NCBI GenBank assembly: GCA_964636505.1
Contig: CAZWRY010000010.1
Coordinates: 1 to 31,963, forward strand
Direction: 5' to 3'
From: CAZSCF01 sp964636505
Lineage (GTDB): Bacteria; Patescibacteriota; Minisyncoccia; Moranbacterales; UBA2206
Length of the DNA stretch: 31,963 nucleotides
This document shows positions 1-7,715 of this stretch, one piece after another; within the stretch, counting starts at the first letter, position 1; the number at the start of each line of letters is the position of its first letter. A model generated the notes under the pieces. That model saw only the letters and a list, made by a program, of their open reading frames with translations, searched no databases and was not told the origin of the DNA. The position numbers and the translations under genes are program-made.

Positions 1-85
1 TGCCTTTAATGAAATTCACAATTCCTTGAAAAATCATAAAAGCGGAAGCGAGAATAATGACAACTTGGTAAATGTGAAGACTCAT
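1..85 (-). CDS. Small membrane protein, N-terminal part only (DUF2304-like?)
   Basis: The reading frame starts at the ATG at 85..83 and leaves the window after 28 codons (MSLHIYQVVIIL..., ending FQGIVNFIKG). What is visible is one hydrophobic helix from the first residues, with a basic residue at its inner end. Its start lies 10 nt after the stop of the GT2 gene at 96..791, on the same strand, so the two are probably co-translated. Small DUF2304 membrane proteins commonly follow polyprenyl-phosphate GT2 genes and begin in this style, which is why that family is suggested. The family call rests on position and hydrophobic pattern only, since no diagnostic residue is inside the window. Confidence 0.55.
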   Translation of the reverse strand, partial: MSLHIYQVVIILASAFMIFQGIVNFIKG

Positions 86-95
86 AAAAAATAAT

Positions 96-791
96 TTAAT
101 TTATTAGTTTCCAAAGCATTTTATAGAATGTTTTGATACCGTTGAACAAATTTTGCTTTTGTTCCTTGCCAGTGGAATAGGCAGTGTAGCGTACTTTAAT
201 GGGAATTTCCTTGAATTTTAATTTATAAACATATATTTCCCGGATAATTTCACTGGCATATTCATATCTGTCATAGCGGGTATTAATTTTTTCAAGCGCA
301 CTCCGCGAATAAGCTCGCAATCCGGATTGGCTATCGGTTACCCAGAGTCCAAAAAGATACCAAGTAATGACATTGGCGATGTGGTTTTGGACGCGTTTAT
401 AAAAAGGCATATTTTCCGGATTTTTAAGCCGGGTTCCTAAAACTACATCAGCCTCATCATTTATAATTGGCTCAATAATTTTTTCAATATCGCCGGGGTC
501 ATGTTGTCCATCCCCATCTATGGTGACCACAATATTTGCTCCTAAGAGTTTGGCAGCCTCAATGCCTGTTTTGGCGGCGGCTCCATAGCCCCGGTTCAAC
601 TTATGTCGAAGAGCAATGATCCCATCTATTTCTTTGGCTTTTTGGTAGGTTTGGTCGGAGCTTCCGTCGTCAACTACAATTATGTCGGAATAACCAACTC
701 TCTTTATTTCATTCAGGGTTTCTTGAATAATACGCTCCTCATTGAAAGCCGGGATGACAATATACAACTTGTTGTTTTCTGGGTTTTTCAT
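96..791 (-). CDS. GT2 glycosyltransferase, polyprenyl-phosphate sugar synthase type
   Basis: A 231-residue GT-A fold enzyme of the DPM1/DPG-synthase group. It should transfer a sugar from a nucleotide donor to polyprenyl phosphate on the inner membrane face. Visible motifs are the N-terminal IPAFNEE (about residue 13), VVDDGSSD (about 40), and the metal-binding DGDGQHDP (about 93), followed by the family's D-S-Q-S-G-L-R segment (about 153). There is no C-terminal membrane pair, unlike the GT2 genes at 1238 and 24504, so a partner is probably needed for anchoring. The small membrane protein 10 nt downstream may supply that. The start ATG at 791 gives the usual short lead before the first beta strand. 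The donor sugar cannot be told from sequence. Confidence 0.9.
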   Translation of the reverse strand: MKNPENNKLYIVIPAFNEERIIQETLNEIKRVGYSDIIVVDDGSSDQTYQKAKEIDGIIALRHKLNRGYGAAAKTGIEAAKLLGANIVVTIDGDGQHDPGDIEKIIEPIINDEADVVLGTRLKNPENMPFYKRVQNHIANVITWYLFGLWVTDSQSGLRAYSRSALEKINTRYDRYEYASEIIREIYVYKLKFKEIPIKVRYTAYSTGKEQKQNLFNGIKTFYKMLWKLIN

Positions 792-840
792 ATTTATTCC
801 ATTTTAGCGAAATAGGGACGGCAAAGCAACAATTCAAGGC

Positions 841-1134
841 TTATTTGAAATTCATATATTCGGAGCAAAATTTCTGGCAATATTTCAAATCTTCCGGATT
901 ATTTTGAAAATAGCGACATTGGTTTAGACAATCTTTTTGAGTAATTTCAATGTTGTCGGAAAGGTTGAAAGTTGGCTGCACTTCTTCGTTTTGAACGGGT
1001 AATTTTTTCCCCTTAGTAAAGCCGTCTTCCTTAGTCATTAATTCCCTGACAATTAAATAAACCAAAAAAACCAGGGCGAGCGCCAAAACGAAATAGAGCA
1101 AAAATATGAGTTTTGTTTTTATTTTCCCAAACAT
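841..1134 (-). CDS. Small single-helix membrane protein with twin CX3C motif
   Basis: A 97-residue protein I do not recognise. Residues 8-30 form one hydrophobic helix after a basic start (MFGKIKTK), so the tail should lie outside the cytoplasm. Residues 31-68 are polar and low in structure. The C-terminus carries four cysteines in a regular array: CLNQC at 69-73 and CQKFC at 86-90, twelve residues apart and both flanked by helix-formers. Two CX3C pairs at such spacing can form a helical hairpin held by two disulfides, the plan of CHCH/small-Tim proteins; any evolutionary link is not claimed. It lies 49 nt upstream of the GT2 gene at 96..791 and is divergent from 1238..2176. A similar plan recurs at 25560..25793. 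Confidence 0.72.
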   Translation of the reverse strand: MFGKIKTKLIFLLYFVLALALVFLVYLIVRELMTKEDGFTKGKKLPVQNEEVQPTFNLSDNIEITQKDCLNQCRYFQNNPEDLKYCQKFCSEYMNFK

Positions 1135-1140
1135 AGGTCC

Positions 1141-1149
1141 ATAATACCA
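1141..1149 (-). promoter_or_regulatory. Extended -10 box for the twin-CX3C gene
   Basis: On the minus strand TTGGTATTAT carries an extended -10 (TG, one base, then TATTAT). The box ends 6 nt before the ATG at 1134, which would put the transcript start at or next to the start codon (leaderless mRNA). No good -35 is seen, as is common with extended -10 promoters. Predicted only. Confidence 0.45.
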
Positions 1150-1181
1150 ATTTTTTACGATTTAGGCTATGGGCTGGCATC

Positions 1182-1210
1182 TTGCCCGATAATGGGAATT
1201 AGGCTAAAAT
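1182..1210 (+). promoter_or_regulatory. Predicted sigma70-type promoter for the GT2-ugd operon
   Basis: TTGCCC at 1182-1187 and TAAAAT at 1205-1210 with a 17-nt spacer. This leaves a leader of about 20 nt before the ATG at 1238. It is back to back with the extended -10 box at 1141-1149, so the 103-nt gap is a divergent promoter region. Confidence 0.5.
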
Positions 1211-1237
1211 AAAGATGTTAACTTTTTTAAAAAAAAT

Positions 1238-2176
1238 ATGGACGAAAAACCATATCTTTCTGCTGTGGTTCCTCTTTATAATGAAGAAGGCAACGCCAGA
1301 GAACTGCACAGAAAAATTGTTGAAGCCTGCAATGCCTTGGGTAAACCCTATGAAATAATTTTTGTGGACGATGGCTCATCCGATGCCACGGCCAAAAATT
1401 GCGAGGGATTGCATCCACTGAAATTAATCAGATTCAGAAAAAACTACGGGCAGACAGCTTCGTTTGATGCGGGCATCAAAGCAGCGAAGGGGGAAGTAAT
1501 CATCACAATGGACGGCGATCTGCAGAATGATCCTAATGACATCAAATTGCTGCTGGAAAAAATGAATGAAGGCTATGATGTTGTTTCCGGTTGGAGATTT
1601 GCCAGAAAAGACCCTTTTATGAAAAAGCTTTCTTCTCGCTTGGCCAATTTGATGAGAAAAATTCTGGTGGAAGACAACATTCATGATAGCGGCTGCAGTT
1701 TGAAGGCCTACAAACGCGAATGCTTCAAAGATGTGGACCTTTTTGGCGAAATGCACCGTTTTATGCCGGCTATTTTGCAATTTGACGGATATAAGGTTGG
1801 CGAAGTAAAGGTCAATCATTTCCCCAGAATTCACGGTAAAACAAAATATAATTGGAAAAGGGGAGTCAAAGGTATTGTCGACATGGTCTCTGTTTGGTTT
1901 TGGAGAAAATATTCCAACCGTCCGGTGCATCTTTTTGGCGGCAGCGGAATGTTTTGTATTTTTGCCGGTTTTGCAGTTTTGGCTTGGATGCTAATTGCTA
2001 AAATATTTTTTGCCGTTTCTTTGTCGGAAAAGATTTGGCCGCTGATTGGAGTGTTTTTAATTATGATTGGCGTCCAGCTTTTCATTTTTGGACTACTGGC
2101 CGATATTTTGCTCAAGAATTATTACAAAACCAGAGGTACAATGAATTATTCAATAAAAGAAGTAATTAACAATTAA
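1238..2176 (+). CDS. GT2 glycosyltransferase with C-terminal membrane pair (GtrB/ArnC-like)
   Basis: A 312-residue enzyme of the bacterial DPM1-like group, which charges undecaprenyl phosphate with a sugar for later use outside the membrane. The GT-A domain covers about residues 7-225: VVPLYNEE, FVDDGSSD (about 42), the DXD-type DGDLQNDP (about 92) and the family's HDSGCSLKAY (about 146). Two hydrophobic helices follow (about 232-258 and 267-292), as in GtrB, ArnC and YkcC relatives. The gene is first in a plus-strand operon, 14 nt ahead of ugd. That suggests, but does not prove, that its donor or a related sugar is a UDP-uronate. Confidence 0.92.
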   Translation: MDEKPYLSAVVPLYNEEGNARELHRKIVEACNALGKPYEIIFVDDGSSDATAKNCEGLHPLKLIRFRKNYGQTASFDAGIKAAKGEVIITMDGDLQNDPNDIKLLLEKMNEGYDVVSGWRFARKDPFMKKLSSRLANLMRKILVEDNIHDSGCSLKAYKRECFKDVDLFGEMHRFMPAILQFDGYKVGEVKVNHFPRIHGKTKYNWKRGVKGIVDMVSVWFWRKYSNRPVHLFGGSGMFCIFAGFAVLAWMLIAKIFFAVSLSEKIWPLIGVFLIMIGVQLFIFGLLADILLKNYYKTRGTMNYSIKEVINN

Positions 2177-2190
2177 AATAAAAAAAGTCT

Positions 2191-3498
2191 ATGAAAATTA
2201 CAGTCATAGGATCGGGTTATGTTGGCTTGGTGTCGGGAACTTGCTTTTCGGCTTTTGGCCACGAAGTGGTTTGTGTGGATAAAGACGCGCAAAAAATTGA
2301 GAATTTGAAAAAAGGAATCATTCCTATCTATGAACCGGGATTAGACGCCATGGTTTTGGAAAATGTCAAAGACGGGCGTTTGAAATTCAGCACGGATCTC
2401 AAGGAATGCGCCGGAGAAGCGGATGCGATTTTCATTGCAGTTGGAACCCCAACTTCCAGACGCGGCGATGGCTATGCCGATCTCACCTATGTATATGAAG
2501 TGGCCAAAGAATTGGCCCCGTTACTTAAGGGATACACCGTTATTGTAGACAAAAGTACCGTGCCGGTTGGAACAGCCAAAGAAGTCAAAAGAATAATCAA
2601 AGAAATAAACCCCGAAGCGGATTTTGATGTGGCCTCCAATCCTGAATTTTTGCGCGAAGGCGCCGCTATTGATGATTTTATGCATCCGGATAGAGTGGTG
2701 GTTGGTGTGGAAAATGAAAAAGCGGAAGAAGTGATGCGAGAAATATACAAACCTCTGTATTTAATTGAAACTCCGATTGTTTTTACTAATTTGCAAACAG
2801 CCGAACTCATTAAATATGCTGCTAATGGATTTTTAGCTACTAAAATTAGTTTTATTAATGAAATTGCCAATCTTTGTGAAAGCATTGGCGCGAATGTAGT
2901 TGACTTGGCCAAAGGCATCGGACTGGATGGACGTATCGGCAAGAAGTTTTTGCATGCCGGTCCGGGATACGGCGGTTCTTGTTTTCCCAAAGATACTCTG
3001 GCACTTTGCCGTATCGCCCAAGAGCATGGCAATCCAATCCGCATTATTGAAACAGTTATTGAAGTTAATGCGGCGCAAAAAGCCAGAATGGTAGGCAAAA
3101 TCAGAAAAGCCTTGGGTGGCAGTGAAGCTGGCAAAAAAATTGCCGTTTTGGGACTTACTTTTAAACCGGAAACAGATGATATGCGCGATGCTCCGGCACT
3201 CATGATTTTGCCGGCGCTTAAAGAAAAAGGCGCAGAAATTGTGGCCACAGATCCGCACGGGATGGAAGAAGCCAAAAAATATTTGCCGGAGCTTACTTAT
3301 GTTGACGATCTTTATACTGCAGCCAAAGATGCGGACGCTGTTGTTTTGATGACAGAATGGAATGAATACAGGTCTTTGGATATGGAAAAAATAAAAGAAT
3401 TGATGAAAGGCAATGTTTTTATTGACCTGCGCAATGTCTATGAACCGGAATTTATTCGCAAGGCTGGTTTCGAATATGTGGGAGTAGGCAGAAACTAG
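2191..3498 (+). CDS. ugd: UDP-glucose 6-dehydrogenase
   Basis: Oxidises UDP-glucose to UDP-glucuronate in the cytoplasm using two NAD+. The 435-residue length is normal. The N-terminal Rossmann motif is GSGYVG (residues 7-12), with the acidic VDKD at about 29-32 that selects NAD. Next come FIAVGTPT, STVPVGT and NPEFLREG (about 152), then the central helix with Lys218 in ATKISFINE. The catalytic loop is GPGYGGSCFPKD, with nucleophile Cys264 and Asp268. A C-terminal UDP-binding domain begins at about 312 (AVLGLTFKPETDDMRDAP). It is the TuaD/RkpK-type enzyme and distinct from the WecC-like paralogue at 25910..27199. It sits 14 nt after the GT2 gene, with no Shine-Dalgarno motif visible. Confidence 0.97.
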   Translation: MKITVIGSGYVGLVSGTCFSAFGHEVVCVDKDAQKIENLKKGIIPIYEPGLDAMVLENVKDGRLKFSTDLKECAGEADAIFIAVGTPTSRRGDGYADLTYVYEVAKELAPLLKGYTVIVDKSTVPVGTAKEVKRIIKEINPEADFDVASNPEFLREGAAIDDFMHPDRVVVGVENEKAEEVMREIYKPLYLIETPIVFTNLQTAELIKYAANGFLATKISFINEIANLCESIGANVVDLAKGIGLDGRIGKKFLHAGPGYGGSCFPKDTLALCRIAQEHGNPIRIIETVIEVNAAQKARMVGKIRKALGGSEAGKKIAVLGLTFKPETDDMRDAPALMILPALKEKGAEIVATDPHGMEEAKKYLPELTYVDDLYTAAKDADAVVLMTEWNEYRSLDMEKIKELMKGNVFIDLRNVYEPEFIRKAGFEYVGVGRN

Positions 3499-3504
3499 CA
3501 GAAA

Positions 3505-3608
3505 ATGACAAATTACAAATGATAAATGACCAATCAAATCCAAATTGCCAAAGATCAAATATTAAAGATTTAATGTTTATTTGTCATTGGAAATTGGAAA
3601 TTTGACAT
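3505..3608 (+). repeat. Dispersed intergenic palindrome, copy 1
   Basis: The gap between ugd and the GT4 gene is mostly one imperfect inverted repeat: 3505-3534 pairs with 3579-3608 at 22 of 30 positions. Its core (AATGACCAATCAAATCC on the left, TTTGTCATTGGAAATT on the right) recurs at 17249..17358. There is no ORF inside. The orientation is arbitrary because the element is nearly symmetric. Confidence 0.7.
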
Positions 3609-3662
3609 TAGATTCGGTTGCAAGCTCTGTTGCATTATATATTTACAAAGACTTCTTTTATT

Positions 3663-4820
3663 ATGCGTATATTGTTTCTAAACTATGAGTATCCTCCTCT
3701 AGGCGGTGGTGCAGCTAATGCTACCGCCTATATTTTGGAGGAATATTCCAAAATTTCCGATTTGGAAGTGGATTTGGTTACTTCATCTATAGACGCTGAT
3801 TATCACCTGGATAAAATCGGAGAAAATATCAATATCCATAAATTGCCAATTGGAAAAAATGCCGACAATCTTCATTTTCAATCTCAAAAAGATCTGATTA
3901 CCTATGCCATAAAGGCTTACTGTTTTTCTAAAAGACTGGTCAAAAAGAAAAAATACGATTTGAGTCATTCTTTTTTTACCATTCCTTGCGGATTTATTTC
4001 TTTGCTTTTGAAGTTGCAATACAATTTGCCTTACATTGTTTCCCTGCGTGGCAGTGATGTTCCTGGTTACAGCGACCGTTTTGCTTTTTTGTATTTTTTC
4101 ATCAAACCCTTAATCAGGCTGATTTGGAAGAAATCGGTGGCCATTATCGCCAACAGCAAAGGCCTCAAAGAATTGGCCCTTAAAACCAATTCAAAACAAG
4201 AAATCGGAGTCATCTATAACGGCATAGACATTAATGATTTCAAACCTAATCCGGAAGCGAGGCCAGTAAATAAATTCATTATCACAACCGGAGCTTCCCG
4301 CATAACAAACCGAAAAGGAATTGATTATTTAATTTACGCCATAAAAAAATTATCAATTGAATTTCCACAGTTGCTTTTACGGGCCATGGGAGAAGGGGAC
4401 GCCAAAGAATCATTGGAAAAGTTGGCTAAAGATTTGGAAATTGAAAAGAATGTTGAATTTATTGGGCGTATTCCAAGAGAAAATACTTCTCCCTATTACC
4501 AAGAAGCTAGTCTTTTTGTTTTGCCGTCATTCAATGAAGGCATGAGCAATGCGATGTTGGAAGCACTTTCTTCCGGCTTGCCGCTTCTGGCGACTGATAC
4601 CGGCGGCACAAAAGAAATTTTGGAGGAAGGAAAAAATGGCTTTATGATAAAAATGAAAGACAGCGGGGATATTGCTCAAAAGATAAAAATACTCTTAGAA
4701 AATTCCGAACTTAGGCAAAAAATGGCTGAAAAAAGCCGAAAAAAAGCTATGGAAATGAGTTGGGGAAAAGTCGCCAATAATTATGTGAATTTATACAATG
4801 AAAAAACTATTAAAAAATAA
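3663..4820 (+). CDS. GT4 family glycosyltransferase
   Basis: A retaining, nucleotide-sugar-dependent GT-B enzyme of about 385 residues, expected to work in the cytoplasm on a lipid-linked acceptor. The first residues MRILFLNYEYPPLGGGA form the typical N-terminal strand with its glycine loop. The C-terminal domain has IYNGIDINDF, then IGRIPRE, and the donor-binding E-x7-E in EGMSNAMLEAL followed by SGLPLLATDTGG. The frame is open 15 codons further upstream to a TTG at 3618, but those residues are not family-like, so the ATG at 3663 is chosen. The 3' end overlaps the next gene by 23 nt, which indicates coupling. Sugar specificity is unknown. Confidence 0.9.
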   Translation: MRILFLNYEYPPLGGGAANATAYILEEYSKISDLEVDLVTSSIDADYHLDKIGENINIHKLPIGKNADNLHFQSQKDLITYAIKAYCFSKRLVKKKKYDLSHSFFTIPCGFISLLLKLQYNLPYIVSLRGSDVPGYSDRFAFLYFFIKPLIRLIWKKSVAIIANSKGLKELALKTNSKQEIGVIYNGIDINDFKPNPEARPVNKFIITTGASRITNRKGIDYLIYAIKKLSIEFPQLLLRAMGEGDAKESLEKLAKDLEIEKNVEFIGRIPRENTSPYYQEASLFVLPSFNEGMSNAMLEALSSGLPLLATDTGGTKEILEEGKNGFMIKMKDSGDIAQKIKILLENSELRQKMAEKSRKKAMEMSWGKVANNYVNLYNEKTIKK

Positions 4821-5775
4821 AATTGTAAAATTCATTTTGAAAGCAACTGTGAGTCTGGGTTTTGTTGTTTATGTTATTTTTAAAGTTGATTGGAAGGATG
4901 TTTGGAGTGGAATCCTGAGCGTTTCTTGGTGGCAAGCCATAGTTTATGTTCTTGTTTTGCTCTTTGGAATGTTGGTCTCCTCTTATAAATGGAAAATATT
5001 GACCGAATACAAAAATTTTAAAATCAGTCTGTTTGAGCATTTTAAATTCTATTTATCCGGAACTTTTATTAATAACTTCATGCCTTCTTTTGTGGGTGGA
5101 GATGCCTACAAGGCTTACCAAATCGGAAAAAAAGACGGACGCTTTACCGAGGCGGCTTCCACGGTTTTTGCCGACAGAATCACTGGCTTACTTGGAGCCA
5201 TGATCATGGCTTTGTTTTTTTCCGTTTTAAATATCATGGATGTCATAAAGAGCAGCACTCTGGTTATCGTTAATGGACTGATTATCCTGTCCTTTTTATT
5301 GGATATAGTTTTGGCTCGGATGAAAAACTCTGAATTTTGGAGAAGAATATTCCTGAAATTTTTGCCAGAAAAAATAATTTGTCTTTTGCGAGAAATATCC
5401 GATTACAGCAAAAACAAACAACTCATCAAAAAAACCGTTTTTTTGGCAATGATCTATGACTTGATCGGAATAGCTTTGGTCAATTATGTTCTTTTCTGGT
5501 CGCTGGGGATCCATATTAATATGCAAGACTATTTGTCGGTAATATTTTTGACCAGTATTGTGGCTTCCATTCCAGTTACAGTCAATAACATAGGTATCAA
5601 AGAATGGTCCTATATCGCTTTTTTCGGAGCGGTCGGTATTCCGTCTTCGCCGGTCATAACCGTGGCCATCTTGAGCCGTATTTTGCAAATGGTGGTGAGC
5701 TTTTTCGCTTTGCCGATGTACCTCAAAAACAGTTATACGGCCAAAATATCAAAAACCTTGCAAGAAAAAATATAA
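4798..5775 (+). CDS. Flippase-like membrane protein (UPF0104, LPG-synthase TM-like)
   Basis: A 325-residue polytopic protein with about eight hydrophobic segments. It matches the lysylphosphatidylglycerol-synthase transmembrane-region family, also called flippase-like (TIGR00374). The family signature is clear: an F-x-N-x2-MP segment (about 93), GGDAYKAYQIGK (about 100), then ADRITGLLG (about 124), and a later NNIGIKEW (about 263). Members are thought to move or bind lipid-linked substrates; the exact role is not settled. It starts inside the 3' end of the GT4 gene and is the last gene of the ugd operon, so a role with the same lipid-linked sugar is plausible. Confidence 0.88.
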   Translation: MKKLLKNKIVKFILKATVSLGFVVYVIFKVDWKDVWSGILSVSWWQAIVYVLVLLFGMLVSSYKWKILTEYKNFKISLFEHFKFYLSGTFINNFMPSFVGGDAYKAYQIGKKDGRFTEAASTVFADRITGLLGAMIMALFFSVLNIMDVIKSSTLVIVNGLIILSFLLDIVLARMKNSEFWRRIFLKFLPEKIICLLREISDYSKNKQLIKKTVFLAMIYDLIGIALVNYVLFWSLGIHINMQDYLSVIFLTSIVASIPVTVNNIGIKEWSYIAFFGAVGIPSSPVITVAILSRILQMVVSFFALPMYLKNSYTAKISKTLQEKI

Positions 5776-5785
5776 TTTCAAAATA

Positions 5786-5818
5786 AATAAAGCCCTTGCA
5801 ATTTGCAGGGGCTTTATT
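5786..5818. terminator. Bidirectional intrinsic terminator
   Basis: A 14-bp stem (AATAAAGCCCTTGC against GCAGGGGCTTTATT, one G-T wobble) with a 5-nt AATTT loop. Its A/T ends give a T-rich tail in both directions. It lies between convergent genes ending at 5775 (plus) and 5831 (minus) and can serve both. Confidence 0.85.
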
Positions 5819-5830
5819 ATTGGTCAAGTT

Positions 5831-7696
5831 TTATTCTTCTGATTCTATGATTTTAACAAATTGATCCGGTTTGCCATTTATCTCTATGGACCAAATGGGC
5901 GTTTTTGTATAGTAATAATAGCTGTCTTTTTTGGCCAACTCCGGATATTTCCAGACAAATTGATGGCGGATCACGCCTCTTCTGGAAAGAACAAAATAAT
6001 CCGGGACAGTTTTATTTAGGTCTATCTTGTAATCCCTGATACAGCGGCCTTTGATAAATTGGCAAAGAGCGCTTCTATCCGTCCAGACAAGCAAATTTTT
6101 TGTGTCAGGCAAGCTGTTGAGATACTGAGCGGCCTCATATTCTCCGTATCCCCAGGAATCGGTTATGATGAAGTTTTTCGGAAGAAGGAAGTTGGAATAA
6201 TTAAAATAAAAGGGTTTAGTTTTCCAAAGAGAAATGATGGCCGTGATTATAATCAAGATAACCAGGAATATTCTGACATTCTCTGTTTTGTATTTTTTAA
6301 ATCCTTGGCTGAGTTCAAAAAAAACGATGCCCCCTAGGAAAGCGAAAAGAGGATAAAGCATAATGCTGTAGCGGATATTAGCAGAAACATTGGAAAAAAT
6401 CAGTGCCGAAAAATAAATAACGGGAACAAGCATGCAAAAAAAGACAAGACTTCTGAAGTTTTGAAGGCCTTTAAACAATATCTTGGTCCAAAAAATCAAA
6501 ATGACAAGAAGCAAGAAGGGAAGTTGGGAAAAAACAAAAGGATAAAATTGTAGCAATAATTCCTTGGAAAGTTTCAGCGGCAAAACATCATTTTGTAATA
6601 TCGCCCCAAAAACATCCTTGCCGCTTCTATACATATCATCAATTAATTTTTCAAAGGGAATGAATTTTTGTCCGGCAAGAGTATTCAGAATAACTGCCAG
6701 AAAAATGAAAAGTATAATAGCACTCAAAACCTTAAAAAGCTTTTGTTGATTTTGAAAAAGCCAGGCGCCTGTTTTTTTAAGAAAAAAACTTTTGCAAATC
6801 AAAATGTCCAAAAGAAGCAAAAAAATAAACAAAACAAAAGGCAGGATAATAGCTGAAAATCCGGGAGCGCCGACGGTGCCGCGATAAAGATATTTCATTT
6901 TCACAAAAACTGCCGGCATAAAGGCAGAAAAGGTTACCAAGCTGCCAACAAAAATAATCAACAGCCGCAGAAAATTGCTAAAAAAATACTCCCGGGTCTT
7001 TTCTTTGTATTTTTCAAAATAAATAAAGTATTCAGATAATAAAATCAGAAGAAAAAAAGGAAAGAGAATGTTGGCCGAATATTTGGAAAGCAAACTAAGC
7101 CCGGTGAAAAGAGCGGTCAAAAAGACGAACTTTTTTTCCTGGGTCTTCAGGAGCGCAAAATAGGAAAAAATTGAAGCAGCCGAAAAAGTCCAAAGCAGAG
7201 AATCAGGATTTATTATTTGGGAAATACCGATGAGGATTGGTGAAAGGGCTATCAAAAGGACAGAAAAAGCTGCAATCCAATCGGAAGCGGTAATTTTTTT
7301 GATAATCCAAAAAAAGAAAAGAAGAAATAAGCCATTAAAAAGCAAAATAGGCAAGCGCAGCGCCATATTCACGCGTTCTGTTTGGCTGGAATCATAGACG
7401 GTCAATAAATTGTTTTGAGTCGTTTGGTTATCTCTGATTCTCAGATTTTCCGGATGTCTTTCAAAAAAGAGACCTGTCCCGGAAAGTAGGGCGACCGTAA
7501 TCCCTGGCTTGTCATTGATATAGGTTTTTTTAAGGTTGTGATCTTTTAGGGCTTTCCAGTATTGCGGCACCCTTTCAAATTTCCAAAAATGTTCGTCTAC
7601 TGTTTCAAACTTACCCAAATGATAAAGGCCAAAAACATAAAAAATAATTATTGAAAATAATAATGAAAACATCGGAAGATTTATTTTTTTTCGCAT
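5831..7696 (-). CDS. GT39/PMT-like membrane glycosyltransferase, paralogue A
   Basis: A 621-residue GT-C enzyme with about eleven to twelve hydrophobic helices. It is expected to use a polyprenyl-phosphate sugar on the outer membrane face. After the first helix the outside loop holds VDEHFWKFERVP (about 33-44), with the Asp-Glu pair that is catalytic in PMT/ArnT enzymes, then KPGITVALLSGTG (about 63). INPDSLLW (about 162) is a second conserved loop. The final 110 residues are non-membrane and contain Cys545 and Cys552, matched by a similar pair in the paralogue at 8879..11170. It is the last gene of a three-gene minus-strand operon, 19 nt after the metallophosphoesterase. Substrate unknown. 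Confidence 0.88.
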   Translation of the reverse strand: MRKKINLPMFSLLFSIIIFYVFGLYHLGKFETVDEHFWKFERVPQYWKALKDHNLKKTYINDKPGITVALLSGTGLFFERHPENLRIRDNQTTQNNLLTVYDSSQTERVNMALRLPILLFNGLFLLFFFWIIKKITASDWIAAFSVLLIALSPILIGISQIINPDSLLWTFSAASIFSYFALLKTQEKKFVFLTALFTGLSLLSKYSANILFPFFLLILLSEYFIYFEKYKEKTREYFFSNFLRLLIIFVGSLVTFSAFMPAVFVKMKYLYRGTVGAPGFSAIILPFVLFIFLLLLDILICKSFFLKKTGAWLFQNQQKLFKVLSAIILFIFLAVILNTLAGQKFIPFEKLIDDMYRSGKDVFGAILQNDVLPLKLSKELLLQFYPFVFSQLPFLLLVILIFWTKILFKGLQNFRSLVFFCMLVPVIYFSALIFSNVSANIRYSIMLYPLFAFLGGIVFFELSQGFKKYKTENVRIFLVILIIITAIISLWKTKPFYFNYSNFLLPKNFIITDSWGYGEYEAAQYLNSLPDTKNLLVWTDRSALCQFIKGRCIRDYKIDLNKTVPDYFVLSRRGVIRHQFVWKYPELAKKDSYYYYTKTPIWSIEINGKPDQFVKIIESEE

Positions 7697-7715
7697 AGGC
7701 TTGAAGAATTAAGAT

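Noticed and set aside
2487..3558. Long minus-strand open frames (262 and 241 codons) opposite ugd
   Set aside because: They lie fully or mostly antisense to a clear UDP-glucose dehydrogenase and have no recognisable protein pattern.
3618..3662. TTG start 15 codons before the GT4 ATG at 3663
   Set aside because: The extra residues precede the first strand of the fold without family similarity, and an ATG sits exactly at the expected N-terminus.
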